From Anaerolineaceae bacterium (GTDB lineage Bacteria > Chloroflexota > Anaerolineae > Aggregatilineales > Phototrophicaceae), in the NCBI GenBank assembly GCA_026708325.1, contig JAPOVC010000020.1:1-64000 (forward strand): a DNA stretch of 64,000 nucleotides, read 5' to 3'. How positions within the stretch are numbered: the stretch's first letter is position 1; every line of letters begins with the position of its first letter. Positions 9,933 to 18,514 of the stretch are shown one piece after another. A program made the translations under genes and the position numbers. The notes beneath the pieces are model-generated. The model saw nothing but the letters and a program-made list of their open reading frames with translations. It was not told the origin of the DNA and did not search any database.

Positions 9933-10223
9933 ATGGCATCCGGGAAGCAGCAGCGACAACAGTTGCTGATTCTTTACCTGAACACCTCTGCCCTCGACAG
10001 CGACGTCAAGGGCTGGACGATGTATGACGGCACGGGACGCGAACATCACACCACCGGTGACAGCGACCAACGGCCCTACGCTACGGGCATGGATGCCCTG
10101 CTGGATGGCTGGCGCGTGATCCAGTTTCCGCAACTGATACCGCCCTACCCAGGCATGGAATACACGACTTCGTTCAAGAAAAACGAATACATCTTCGAGA
10201 AGCTGGAGACCATCGACTCATGA
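9933..10223 (+). CDS. Uncharacterised 96-residue protein coupled to the PhyH-like dioxygenase
   Basis: I do not recognise a named family. The product is small and soluble, with no signal peptide, membrane segment or cysteine. A basic, Gln-rich start is followed by a hydrophobic strand (LLILYLNT), a Gly/Asp/His-rich middle (KGWTMYDGTGREHHTTG), and an aromatic, proline-rich part (DGWRVIQFPQLIPPYPGME) leading to a charged C-terminal helix. A strong AGGAGG site precedes the ATG. The stop overlaps the start of the dioxygenase gene as ATGA, so the two are co-translated and probably work together. Codon use looks native. A specificity or assembly subunit for the dioxygenase is only a guess. Confidence 0.8.
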   Translation: MASGKQQRQQLLILYLNTSALDSDVKGWTMYDGTGREHHTTGDSDQRPYATGMDALLDGWRVIQFPQLIPPYPGMEYTTSFKKNEYIFEKLETIDS

Positions 10224-11080
10224 GTGACAAACAACATCTGCTTGACTCGCGCCAGATGGCGGAGTTCGTGGCGCGCGGTTTCCTGCGCTTCGACGGCATC
10301 GTGCCGGACGAGATCAACAGGGCCGTGATGGACGCCTTTGAGGCCGGTGGCATCAGCAGTTATCCGGCCGGCACACCCTTTGCGGAGTGCTATCCGGAGC
10401 CTTCGCCCATCGGCGCCATGCTGCGTCTGCCCCAGGTCTGTGGCATCCTCGAAAGCCTCGTCGGCCCGGACCCGCTCTTCGACCATCACGCCATCCACAA
10501 ACGCCTGCCCAACGAGGGCAAGGCCCAGGGCATGCATGGCGATTCGATCATCGACACGCGCCTGCACTTCGACGTGCAACTCATGTACTTCCCGCACGAC
10601 GTGCCCCTTGAAATGGGCGGAACCCTGCTGCTGCCAGGCAGCCACTTCCGCCGCATCAACGAAATGGAGGTCGCCCGTTACCAGAACTTCCTTGGGCAGA
10701 TCCCCATGGTCTGTGAGGCGGGCAGTATCCTGGTCCTGCATCACGGCATCTGGCACTGCGGCCGCCAAAACCAGACCGATCGCATGCGTTACATGTATAA
10801 AATCCGGCTCAACCCCAGCGTGCGTCAGCTGCGCCTGTGGAACACGGACGACCTCGACGATGACACCGGCGCCCACCAACCCATTTTCGCCGGCGAGAAA
10901 CGCGACGACGTGCAGGCCATTCTGGCGAAACTGGAACCCTGGTATGAAGCCGGTGATGGCCGTCTGGAAATCGTCAACCGCACCCTGCTGTGGCGCTTCC
11001 TGACCGGTGACGAGGACTTTGACGTCCACTACTGGCTGACACGCCTGGAAAACATGCCGGAGAATCGTCTGAGCGCCTGA
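10220..11080 (+). CDS. Phytanoyl-CoA dioxygenase (PhyH) family protein
   Basis: This is a 286-residue Fe(II)/2-oxoglutarate-dependent oxygenase. The iron-binding facial triad is visible as His106-x-Asp108 (MHGDSI) and His179 (IWHCGRQN). An Arg about ten residues after the distal His (DRMRYMYK) is the likely 2-oxoglutarate anchor, and LLPGSH and MGGTLLL are typical of the PhyH fold. Bacterial members hydroxylate many small molecules, so the family name does not give the substrate. It is coupled by ATGA to the small upstream gene and followed 18 bases later by the galactonate-type dehydratase, which suggests a role in breakdown of a modified sugar or polyol. Confidence 0.88.
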   Translation: MSDKQHLLDSRQMAEFVARGFLRFDGIVPDEINRAVMDAFEAGGISSYPAGTPFAECYPEPSPIGAMLRLPQVCGILESLVGPDPLFDHHAIHKRLPNEGKAQGMHGDSIIDTRLHFDVQLMYFPHDVPLEMGGTLLLPGSHFRRINEMEVARYQNFLGQIPMVCEAGSILVLHHGIWHCGRQNQTDRMRYMYKIRLNPSVRQLRLWNTDDLDDDTGAHQPIFAGEKRDDVQAILAKLEPWYEAGDGRLEIVNRTLLWRFLTGDEDFDVHYWLTRLENMPENRLSA

Positions 11081-11098
11081 GGCAGCTGCGTAAATCGC

Positions 11099-12214
11099 AT
11101 GAAAATCACGAAGCTGGAGACCTTCTTCGTCCGGCCCCGCTGGCTCTTCCTCAAAATGCACACCGACGAGGGAATCGTCGGCCTCGGCGAGCCGGTGGTT
11201 GAGGGACGATCGCAGACCGTGGCCGCAGCGGTCCACGAGATTGGTCGCTACCTCATCGGTCAGGACCCCACGCGCATCGAACATCACTGGCAGGCGATCT
11301 TCCGCGGCCAGTTTTATCGTGGCGGACCCGTGCTCACCAGCGCCCTCTCGGGCATCGAGCACGCCATGTGGGACATCACCGGCAAGTGGCTGGGTCAGCC
11401 GGTCTACAAGCTGCTGGGCGGCGCCGTGCGCGACCGCATTCGCGTCTACGGCTGGCTTGACGACCAGTCCTATGGCGATTACGTCGAACAGGCGGTGGTC
11501 GGCGCGCGGGCGGGCTTCACGGCCTTCAAGCTGGGAGTGCCTGGCGCGGTCAACATCGTCGATACGCGTGCAAAAGTGGACGAAATCGTCGAGCATTTCG
11601 CCCGCTTTCGGGACGCGCTGGGGCCAGAGATCGACATCGGCATCGACTTTCACGGGCGCGTCAGCCCGGCCATGGCCGTTCGGCTGGCCCAGGCGCTGGA
11701 ACCCCTGCATCCCTTTTTCATTGAGGAACCGGTGCTGCCGGAAAACGTCGATGCCCTGGCAACCGTGGCCCGCAGCACCAGCATCCCCATCGCCACCGGT
11801 GAACGTCTCTTCACAAAGTGGGCCTTTCGCGAGCTGCTCGAAAAACAGGCCGCGGCCATCCTGCAGCCGGACCTGGCGCACGCGGGCGGCATTCTGGAGG
11901 TGCGCAAGATCGCGGCCATGGCCGAGTGCTGGTATGCGGCCGTCGCGCCGCACTGTCCGCTGGGGCCGATCGCTCTGGCCGCCAGCCTGCAACTCGACGC
12001 CTGCACGCCGAATTTCCTCGTGCAGGAACATTTCACAACCGGCGCGGGCTATCTGAAGAAGCCATTCCAGATCATCGACGGTCACATTCCCTTGCCGACC
12101 GGGCCGGGCCTGGGCATCGAACTGGACGAGGGTGCCATCGCTCCGAAGCTCTACGACGGCAGCTGGGAAACGCCGCAGCTCCGCCACAGCGACGGTTCGG
12201 TCGCGGACTGGTAG
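11099..12214 (+). CDS. dgoD: Galactonate dehydratase-like enolase-superfamily enzyme
   Basis: The 371-residue protein aligns with E. coli galactonate dehydratase, starting with MKITKLETF and ending with the HSDGSVADW block. The metal ligands fall at Asp183, Glu209 and Glu235, and the catalytic histidines at His185 and His285, the same numbers as in the E. coli enzyme. It would remove water from a sugar acid to give a 2-keto-3-deoxy acid. Position after an aldose dehydrogenase supports this. No KDG kinase or aldolase of the De Ley-Doudoroff route is seen nearby, so the physiological acid may not be D-galactonate. Confidence 0.88.
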   Translation: MKITKLETFFVRPRWLFLKMHTDEGIVGLGEPVVEGRSQTVAAAVHEIGRYLIGQDPTRIEHHWQAIFRGQFYRGGPVLTSALSGIEHAMWDITGKWLGQPVYKLLGGAVRDRIRVYGWLDDQSYGDYVEQAVVGARAGFTAFKLGVPGAVNIVDTRAKVDEIVEHFARFRDALGPEIDIGIDFHGRVSPAMAVRLAQALEPLHPFFIEEPVLPENVDALATVARSTSIPIATGERLFTKWAFRELLEKQAAAILQPDLAHAGGILEVRKIAAMAECWYAAVAPHCPLGPIALAASLQLDACTPNFLVQEHFTTGAGYLKKPFQIIDGHIPLPTGPGLGIELDEGAIAPKLYDGSWETPQLRHSDGSVADW

Positions 12215-12279
12215 TGCTCTACTTCACACATATCCCTTCAGGCGACAGGGGCAGTTCGCTTTCCGGTCTCCGCAGGGCG

Positions 12280-12309
12280 CTGACTTCGTCAGGATGGCGC
12301 TGTTACAAT
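12280..12309 (+). promoter_or_regulatory. Candidate internal promoter before the TIM-barrel isomerase
   Basis: CTGACT at 12280-12285 and TACAAT at 12304-12309 are 18 bases apart in the 175-base gap after dgoD. The leader to the ATG at 12390 would be about 75 bases. The rest of this gap shows no gene or clear hairpin. Confidence 0.5.
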
Positions 12310-12389
12310 GGCGACCCGGCGCCAAACTTTCGCAGGTGTATCGGCGGCGCAGTCTCACGCTGCCGGCTCGATTCATTCAGGAGCCATTG

Positions 12390-13160
12390 ATGTCCGAAAC
12401 AGTCCCGTCCATCGCCCTGCAACTCTATTCCCTGCGCGCCGAACTCGAAGAGGACTTCGAGGGCGTCGTGCGCGAGGTAGCCGCGGCCGGATACGCCGGC
12501 GTGGAACCCTTTGGCTATCCGTATCGAGACGCCGCCGCCGAGGGTCAACTCTTTCGCGAGTTGGGTCTGCAGGTGCCGAGTTTCCATGCCGCCATTTCGG
12601 CGGGCGAGGACACGGAAAAAGTGATTGAGGCCGCCCGCATAGTGGGTACGCGACGCATCATCGTCGCCGGAATTGGCCGGGGCGAGGCCTGGGACACGCG
12701 GAGCAAAATCGAGGCCAATTGCGCACTGATCAACGAATCCGCGGCCAGCGCAGCGGCGGCGGGCATCGAGCTTGGCTATCACAACCACTGGTGGGAATTC
12801 GACACGGTGGTCGACGGCCAGCCGGTCTGGCGCCACATGTTGAATCTGCTGGATGAGGACGTTTTCTTCCAGATCGATACCTACTGGGCGCAGGTCGGCG
12901 GCGCGGACGTGGTCAGCGTCCTCTCCGAACTCGGGACGCGCAACCAGGTGCTGCACGTCAAGGACGGCCCGGCCGACGACCCGCATTCGGACATGGTCGC
13001 CGTCGGCAGCGGCGTGATGGACTGGGAAGCCATTTTCGCGGTCAGCGACGTCGACTGGGTCGTCGTTGAACTGGACCGCTGCGCCACGGACATGTTGCAG
13101 GCCGTGCGCGACAGTTGCACCTGGCTGAGCGGGGAGGGATACGCCCGTGGATCGAGTTAG
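12390..13160 (+). CDS. Sugar phosphate isomerase/epimerase family protein (IolE/AP-endonuclease 2-like TIM barrel)
   Basis: This 256-residue protein has the xylose-isomerase-like TIM barrel pattern: QLYSLR near the N-terminus, YAGVEPFG, then LGYHNHWWEF, FQIDTYWAQVGG and VLHVKDG. These contain the His, Asp and Glu residues that bind a divalent metal in this fold. Such proteins act as sugar isomerases, epimerases or inosose dehydratases. The ATG at 12390 follows CAGGAG. The last 14 bases overlap the next gene, a Gfo/Idh oxidoreductase, in another frame. Gfo/Idh plus IolE-like pairs are common in inositol and 3-keto-sugar pathways, so a 3-keto-glycoside or inositol-like substrate is plausible but not shown. 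Confidence 0.82.
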   Translation: MSETVPSIALQLYSLRAELEEDFEGVVREVAAAGYAGVEPFGYPYRDAAAEGQLFRELGLQVPSFHAAISAGEDTEKVIEAARIVGTRRIIVAGIGRGEAWDTRSKIEANCALINESAASAAAAGIELGYHNHWWEFDTVVDGQPVWRHMLNLLDEDVFFQIDTYWAQVGGADVVSVLSELGTRNQVLHVKDGPADDPHSDMVAVGSGVMDWEAIFAVSDVDWVVVELDRCATDMLQAVRDSCTWLSGEGYARGSS

Positions 13161-14256
13161 CGTCGGCATCATCGGTTGCGGCCACATCAGCGACCATTAC
13201 TGCCAGGGCCTGAAGCATTTTCGCATCCTCGACCTGCGCACCTGCGCCGACCTGGACATGGCGCGCGCGGAAGCGCTGGCGTCCACTCATGGCATCGCGG
13301 CCCTGAGCGTTGACCAGTTGCTGGCGGACCCCGACATCGAAATTGTGGTGAACCTGACGCCGCCGGCGGCCCATTTCGACGTGGCCATGCAGGTGATTGC
13401 CGCCGGCAAACACATCTACAACGAAAAGCCCTTGACGCAGACGCGGGACCAGGGTCGCCGGCTGCTGCAGGCGGCGGAGGACGCCGGTCTGCGCGTGGGC
13501 GGCGCTCCGGATACCATTCTGGGCGGCGGCCTGCAGACCAGTCGCAAGCTGCTGGACGATGGCTGGATCGGCGCGCCCGTGGCAGCCTGCGGCTTTTTTG
13601 CCAGCCACGGGCCGGACAGCTACCACCCTGAACCGGACTTCTTCTTCAAGCCCGGTGGAGGCCCGCTCTTCGACATGGCGCCCTATTACCTGACCGCCCT
13701 GGTACACCTGCTCGGACCGGTCACCAGAGTCACCGGTTCGGCCTCCAGGGGCTTCGAACAACGTTTCGCCACGAACCCGGAGCTGCCTCCCGAACGCCAT
13801 GGCTACGCCATCGACGTGGAGGTGCAGACGCATGTGTCGGCGGCGCTGGACTTCGCCAACGGCATAGTGGGCACGCTCATCACCAGCTTCGACATCTGGC
13901 ATCAGAACCTGCCGCGCATGGAGATTTACGGCACGGAAGGCACCCTGTCCGTGCCGGACCCCAACCACTTCAGGGGGCCGGTGCGCGTCCGACGCGCCGG
14001 CGCGGAGGACTGGAGTGAGATTCCCCTGACGCACGACGCCAGCATGTTCCGCGGCGTGGGCGTCGCCGACATGGCCGGCGCCCTGCGTTCGGGACGGCCG
14101 CATCGCGCCAGTGGCAATCTGGCCTGGCACGTGCTGGACCTGATGCACGCGACTCTGGAGTCGGCTGAAAGCGGGCGCCATCAACACATCAGCAGCGGCG
14201 TGGCCCGGCCGGACCCCCTGCCCACCGGTTTGGCGCCAGGTCACCTGGATGACTGA
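13147..14256 (+). CDS. Gfo/Idh/MocA family oxidoreductase, tandem copy 1
   Basis: The 369-residue product has an N-terminal Rossmann domain (GIIGCGHISDHY) and the family hallmark EKPLTQ at about residues 95-100. The C-terminal domain carries GGGPLFDMAPYYLTAL, whose Asp/Tyr region forms part of the sugar-binding site. The GTG start overlaps the isomerase stop region by 14 bases. It oxidises or reduces a sugar hydroxyl with NAD(P). The next gene is clearly homologous through the whole length, including the SRKL(L/I)D(D/E)GWIG block, so this is a local duplication. Substrate unknown. Confidence 0.86.
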   Translation: MDRVSVGIIGCGHISDHYCQGLKHFRILDLRTCADLDMARAEALASTHGIAALSVDQLLADPDIEIVVNLTPPAAHFDVAMQVIAAGKHIYNEKPLTQTRDQGRRLLQAAEDAGLRVGGAPDTILGGGLQTSRKLLDDGWIGAPVAACGFFASHGPDSYHPEPDFFFKPGGGPLFDMAPYYLTALVHLLGPVTRVTGSASRGFEQRFATNPELPPERHGYAIDVEVQTHVSAALDFANGIVGTLITSFDIWHQNLPRMEIYGTEGTLSVPDPNHFRGPVRVRRAGAEDWSEIPLTHDASMFRGVGVADMAGALRSGRPHRASGNLAWHVLDLMHATLESAESGRHQHISSGVARPDPLPTGLAPGHLDD

Positions 14257-14271
14257 GAGCAAAACCCTTCC

Positions 14272-15387
14272 ATGAACGGCAACACGATGTCTGTTCCTGC
14301 CAGGGTCGGACTCATCGGCTGTGGCAACATCAGCGACCGGTACTTCAAATACTGCCGTACGTTCGTGGATGTCGAAATCTTCGCTTGTGCCGACCTGCTG
14401 CCGGAGCGCGCCAAAACGAAAGCCGCGCAGTACGGCGTTCGGGCCCTGGACGTCGACGAGCTTTTGGGCGACCCCGACGTCGATATCGTCTTGAATCTGA
14501 CTATCCCCCAGGCGCATGCTGAAGTGGACCTGGCTGCGCTCCAGGCCGGCAAGCACGTCTACAGCGAAAAGCCCCTGGCGCTGGACCTGGCGGACGGTCA
14601 GCGCGTCCTCGACCTGGCCACAGAACGGGGACTGCGAGTCGGCTGCGCGCCGGACACCTTTCTTGGTGGAGGTCAGCAGACCAGCCGCAAGCTGATCGAC
14701 GAGGGCTGGATCGGTCGCCCTGTCGCCGCCGTCTCCTTTCTGGCGAGCCACGGACACGAGCACTGGCACCCGGATCCGGCCTTTTACTACCAGGCCGGTG
14801 GCGGACCCATGCTCGACATGGGCCCCTACTACATCACGGCCCTGGTGAATTTGCTGGGTCCGGTCGCGCGCGTCAGCGGTTCGACCAGGATCTCGTTTCC
14901 CCGGCGCAGAATCACCAGCGAGCCGAAATACGGGGAGTTGATCGACGTCGAGGTGAGCACCCACCAGTCCGCCCTGCTGGAATTCAGCGCAGGTCTGACG
15001 GCAACGGTGGTGATGAGTTTCGACGTCTGGTCGCACAACCTGCCACGCATCGAGGTCTACGGCAGCGAAGGTTCGCTGGTCGTGCCGGACCCCAACACCT
15101 TCCGCGGGCCTGTGTTGCTGCGCCGCGCCGACGCGGAGGCCTGGAGCGAGATTCCCCTTGCCCACAGCGATCAGGTCGAACGCAGTATTGGCGTCGCGGA
15201 CATGGCCAGCGCCATCCGCCACAATCGGCCGCAGCGCGTCAGCGGCGAACTGGCCCTGCACGCGCTGGAGGTCATGCTGGCCGTGGAAGAGGCATCCGCC
15301 GGCGAGCGCCACGTGGACATTGCGAGCAGCGTCGCCCGCCCGGAACCCCTGCCCCTCGGCTTGCGGCCCGGCCGGGTGGACTTGTAG
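14272..15387 (+). CDS. Gfo/Idh/MocA family oxidoreductase, tandem copy 2
   Basis: This 371-residue paralog of the preceding gene starts 15 bases after it. It has GLIGCGNISDRYF for cofactor binding, EKPLALD as the active-site Lys motif and GGGPMLDMGPYYITAL in the C-terminal domain. ATG at 14272 or 14287 could be the start; the second gives a length closer to copy 1. The two copies share the order of all motifs but differ in the residues around the sugar site (for example HPEPDFFFKP against HPDPAFYYQA). They may handle different epimers, or oxidise and re-reduce at different carbons. Confidence 0.86.
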   Translation: MNGNTMSVPARVGLIGCGNISDRYFKYCRTFVDVEIFACADLLPERAKTKAAQYGVRALDVDELLGDPDVDIVLNLTIPQAHAEVDLAALQAGKHVYSEKPLALDLADGQRVLDLATERGLRVGCAPDTFLGGGQQTSRKLIDEGWIGRPVAAVSFLASHGHEHWHPDPAFYYQAGGGPMLDMGPYYITALVNLLGPVARVSGSTRISFPRRRITSEPKYGELIDVEVSTHQSALLEFSAGLTATVVMSFDVWSHNLPRIEVYGSEGSLVVPDPNTFRGPVLLRRADAEAWSEIPLAHSDQVERSIGVADMASAIRHNRPQRVSGELALHALEVMLAVEEASAGERHVDIASSVARPEPLPLGLRPGRVDL

Positions 15388-15398
15388 CGAGGAAATGC

Positions 15399-16382
15399 AT
15401 GACTGAAGAACGCACCTTTGTCACCGGGGCGCTCGGGTGTATCGGCGCCTGGGTGACCCGCAATTTACTGCGCTCGGGCGCTCCGGTCACCGTATTTGAC
15501 CTCGGGACGGACCGCAAGCGACTTGAACTGATTCTGGAGCCGGATGAAATCGCCAGGATCGAATTCATTCAGGGCGACATCACCGACACCGAAGCGGTCG
15601 GGAAGGCCTTGCAAGCTTCCGGCGCGCGGCGCATTATCCATCTGGCGGCGTTGCAGGTGCCCTTTTGCCGTGCCAACCCGCCGCTGGGCGCCAGCGTCAA
15701 CGTCATCGGCACGATCAACATCTTCGAAGCAGCGAATGCGCTGGGCATCGACCACGTCGTCTATGCCAGCAGCGCCGCCGTCTATGGCAGGGGCGACGAA
15801 TACGACCGCGACGTCATTGAAAACGACGCGCCCTTTCTGCCGAAGAATCTCTACGGCGTGTTCAAGCTGGCCAACCAGGGCACGGCAGAGATATATCACC
15901 AGGACCATGGCATCAACAGCATCGGACTGCGACCCTACACCGTCTACGGCCCGGGCCGCGACCAGGGCATGACCTCCACGCCCACGCGCGCCATGCTGGC
16001 CGCCGCCGCCGGCCAGCCCTGGCACATTTCCTTCGGCGGCCACAACGCCTTCCAGTTCACCAATGACGTCGCCAGAATCTTCATCCAGGCGGCCGGCCTG
16101 CCGGACTGGGAGGGCGCAGAAAGTTTCAATCTGGGAGGATCGATCGCCCACATGAGCGAAGTGGTCGCTGCCATCGAAAAGGCCGTGCCCGAAGCAGCCG
16201 AACAGATAACGTTCGAGGATGCGCCATTGGCCCTGCCCGCCGGTACCAGCGATCGCGCGCTCGTTGAAGCCATCGGCCCCGTGCCCTGCACGCCCCTTGA
16301 TGAAGGCGTGGCCTTCACCATCGCCCTGTTTCGCGACGCCCTGTCAGACGGGAGAATTGTCCTGGATGAGTACGACGCCTGA
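15399..16382 (+). CDS. NAD-dependent epimerase/dehydratase (extended SDR)
   Basis: This is a 327-residue extended SDR. The cofactor motif is the slightly unusual TGALGCIG near residue 10 instead of TGGAGFIG. DITD and HLAA follow, with the catalytic Ser-Tyr-Lys as SSAAVYG and YGVFK at about residues 125-160, and the family-typical RPYTVYGPGRDQG. It probably epimerises or oxidises a sugar or sugar nucleotide. It lies 11 bases after the second Gfo/Idh gene, and its end overlaps the class V aminotransferase by 17 bases, so it belongs to the same operon. Confidence 0.85.
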   Translation: MTEERTFVTGALGCIGAWVTRNLLRSGAPVTVFDLGTDRKRLELILEPDEIARIEFIQGDITDTEAVGKALQASGARRIIHLAALQVPFCRANPPLGASVNVIGTINIFEAANALGIDHVVYASSAAVYGRGDEYDRDVIENDAPFLPKNLYGVFKLANQGTAEIYHQDHGINSIGLRPYTVYGPGRDQGMTSTPTRAMLAAAAGQPWHISFGGHNAFQFTNDVARIFIQAAGLPDWEGAESFNLGGSIAHMSEVVAAIEKAVPEAAEQITFEDAPLALPAGTSDRALVEAIGPVPCTPLDEGVAFTIALFRDALSDGRIVLDEYDA

Positions 16383-17568
16383 GACGGCAAAACTGCGCCA
16401 GCTTTACCTGCTTGAGCCCGGGGTCGCCTTCTTCAATCACGGCTCCTTTGGCGCTTGTCCCCGTCCGGTATTCGAGGCCTACCAGCGCTGGCAGCGAGAG
16501 CTCGAATTGCAGCCCGTAAGCTTCATGTTCGATCGCAGTCCGCAACTGCTGAACGAGACCCGCGCTCATCTGGCCCGTTGGCTAAAGACTTCCGGCGCCA
16601 ACCTGGTCTTCACGACCAACGCCACGACCGGCGTCAACACCGTCGCGCGCTCCCTGCAACTGGAGCCGGGCGACGAAATCCTGACCTGTGACCACGAATA
16701 TGACGCCATAGACAACACCTGGCGATTCACCTGCGAGAACAGCGGCGCGCGCATGGTGGTGCATTCCGTCCGGCTGCCCCTTGAATCGCCGGAAGCCCTG
16801 GTGGACGAGTTCTGCGCCGCCATCGGCCCGCGCACGAAAGTTATCAGCCTCAGCCACGTGACGTCGCCAAGTTCGCTGATTCTGCCCATCGCAGAGATCT
16901 GCCGCCGCGCCCGTGACGCGGGCGTGCTGACCGTCATCGACGGCGCCCACGCGCCCGGTCACGTCGACCTGGACATTGAGGCCATAGGCGCGGACTTCTA
17001 CGCCGGCAACTGCCACAAGTGGCTCAGCGCGCCCAAGGGCTCCGGCTTTCTTTATGTTCGACCGGAACATCATGACCTCGTCAACCCGCTGGTCATCAGT
17101 CACGGCCAGTATGCGCACGTCAAGGGCATGTCCATCGACCTGGGCGTTGACGACGATGAACGCAGCGTTCTCAACGAACGACACGACTGGCAGGGAACGC
17201 GCGACATGGCCGCCTGGTTCGCCATCGCCAGCGCCATCGACTTTCAACGTGAGCACAACTGGCCGGCGGTGCGTCAACGCTGTCACCGGCTGGCCCTTGA
17301 ACTGGCCGGGCGAATCTCTGCGCTGGGCGGCGACCTGCCGCCCTTTGCCCGCGACCAGGACACCTGGCACGCGCAAATGATTTCAATCCCGGTGCGGGGT
17401 GAGAACCTGGCGCAGAGGTTCCACCAGCTATATCGGGACAGCAAGGTGGTCGTCGCCGGTGGAGAATTCGCCGGCAGGGGCTTCGTGCGGGTGTCCGTGC
17501 AGGGCTACAACACGGAAGAGGATGGCGAACGCCTGATTGCGGCGCTCACCGAAGTCGATCTGACCTGA
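16366..17568 (+). CDS. Class V aminotransferase-fold PLP enzyme (isopenicillin-N epimerase-like)
   Basis: The 400-residue protein has the isopenicillin N epimerase/cysteine desulfurase-like pattern FFNHGSFGACP at the N-terminus, IDGAHAPGHVDLD for the PLP ring Asp, and the Schiff-base Lys in NCHKWLSAPKGSGFLY. Members include racemases, C-S lyases such as EgtE, and desulfurases. No ergothioneine or beta-lactam genes are present nearby, so those functions are not supported. The ATG at 16366 sits inside the epimerase gene, and the 3' end overlaps the opposing formiminotransferase gene by 23 bases. It closes the long plus-strand catabolic run. Confidence 0.85.
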   Translation: MSTTPETAKLRQLYLLEPGVAFFNHGSFGACPRPVFEAYQRWQRELELQPVSFMFDRSPQLLNETRAHLARWLKTSGANLVFTTNATTGVNTVARSLQLEPGDEILTCDHEYDAIDNTWRFTCENSGARMVVHSVRLPLESPEALVDEFCAAIGPRTKVISLSHVTSPSSLILPIAEICRRARDAGVLTVIDGAHAPGHVDLDIEAIGADFYAGNCHKWLSAPKGSGFLYVRPEHHDLVNPLVISHGQYAHVKGMSIDLGVDDDERSVLNERHDWQGTRDMAAWFAIASAIDFQREHNWPAVRQRCHRLALELAGRISALGGDLPPFARDQDTWHAQMISIPVRGENLAQRFHQLYRDSKVVVAGGEFAGRGFVRVSVQGYNTEEDGERLIAALTEVDLT

Positions 17569-18460
17569 TCAGGCCTGTCTCAACCAGTCGGCGTTCCAGG
17601 ACCTGCTCACAGGGCGACTTCAGCAACTGCAGATCGCAGCCGGTGGCTGCATCCAGCGCCGCCCGGGGAATGAGGCCAACCAGTTCGCTGCCGTACAAGT
17701 TTACGCCTTCGCGTCTCGCCTCGCGCCGCAGCGCAGCCATGACCGCCGCCAGTCCCGTGCGACGGTAGTCCGTCAGGTTCATCGAGACCTGGGCGCGGCC
17801 GGCGACCCGCATTCCCAGGGCCTGCAACGCGGGCAGTCCGCCACCGGAAGCGCGAATCCTGCGCGCAATTCGCCTGGCCACCTGGACGTCCGCCGTGTCC
17901 AGCCAGACGTTCCAGGCGATGAGCGCTTCCCTCGCGCCGATGGCGACGGCGCCACCCCTGCCCATTGTTGACGGCCCGCAATCGGGTCGGCGCCGCTCGT
18001 CCTTGTCAATGGCAATCCGAAGACCTTCGTAACCGCCACGCCGGATGTCAGCCAGCTGCCTGGCGTCAGGACTCCTTGCAGCGGCGCCGTAAAGATATAC
18101 GGGCAGTTGCAACTCCCCTCCCACCCGGGCGCAGAGACCGCGCGCAAGGTCTCGACATTGCGCCAGCGTACTGCCCTGCAGGGGCGTGAAGGGGACGACG
18201 TCCGCTGCGCCGATGCGGGGGTGCTGGCCTTCGTGGCGTTCCATGTCGATGTGTTGTGCGGCCCCCTGAATCAGGGCGAACATGGCCTCCGACATGGCCG
18301 CAGGTGGGCCGGCGACGCTGAACACGCTGCGATTGTGGTCGGGATCGCTGTGCAGGTCCAGCAGGCTCACGGCCGGGCGGGTACAAACCGCTGCGGCGAT
18401 GGCGGCGATCACGTGACTCCGCCGTCCTTCAGATACATTGGCCGCGCTGAATACCAGCAC
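17546..18460 (-). CDS. ftcD: Glutamate formiminotransferase
   Basis: This 304-residue protein corresponds to the formiminotransferase half of FTCD. It starts with FSAANVSEGRR, has DPDHNRSVFSVAG, and HIDMERHEGQHPRIGAADVVPF with the catalytic and folate-site residues. The enzyme moves the formimino group of N-formimino-glutamate to tetrahydrofolate in histidine breakdown. I chose GTG at 18460 because AGGAGGGG lies eight bases upstream and because the family sequence begins there. No cyclodeaminase domain is attached, and no other hut genes are seen. The 3' end overlaps the convergent aminotransferase gene. Confidence 0.88.
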   Translation of the reverse strand: MLVFSAANVSEGRRSHVIAAIAAAVCTRPAVSLLDLHSDPDHNRSVFSVAGPPAAMSEAMFALIQGAAQHIDMERHEGQHPRIGAADVVPFTPLQGSTLAQCRDLARGLCARVGGELQLPVYLYGAAARSPDARQLADIRRGGYEGLRIAIDKDERRRPDCGPSTMGRGGAVAIGAREALIAWNVWLDTADVQVARRIARRIRASGGGLPALQALGMRVAGRAQVSMNLTDYRRTGLAAVMAALRREARREGVNLYGSELVGLIPRAALDAATGCDLQLLKSPCEQVLERRLVETGLIRSDRLR

Positions 18461-18485
18461 GTCGCGCCCCTCCTGGCTGTACCGG

Positions 18486-18514
18486 ATTGTACTGCACACC
18501 ACCACCCCTGTTGA
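18486..18514 (-). promoter_or_regulatory. Candidate promoter of the formiminotransferase gene
   Basis: On the minus strand TCAACA (18514-18509) and TACAAT (18491-18486) are 17 bases apart. The predicted transcript starts near 18479 and contains the AGGAGGGG ribosome site. Confidence 0.5.

Noticed and set aside
10145..12187. Long open frame on the minus strand (about 680 codons)
   Set aside because: It lies opposite the PhyH-like and galactonate-dehydratase genes, whose motifs and catalytic residues are certain. Its translation shows no family and is rich in His, Gln and Val, as expected for an antisense shadow.
13042..15312. Open frame of about 756 codons on the minus strand
   Set aside because: It mirrors the two tandem Gfo/Idh genes. 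The internal repetition seen in it simply reflects their duplication.
16366..17568. Hercynylcysteine sulfoxide lyase (EgtE) assignment
   Set aside because: The fold group fits, but no egtB, egtC or egtD genes are near, so the specific name is not justified.
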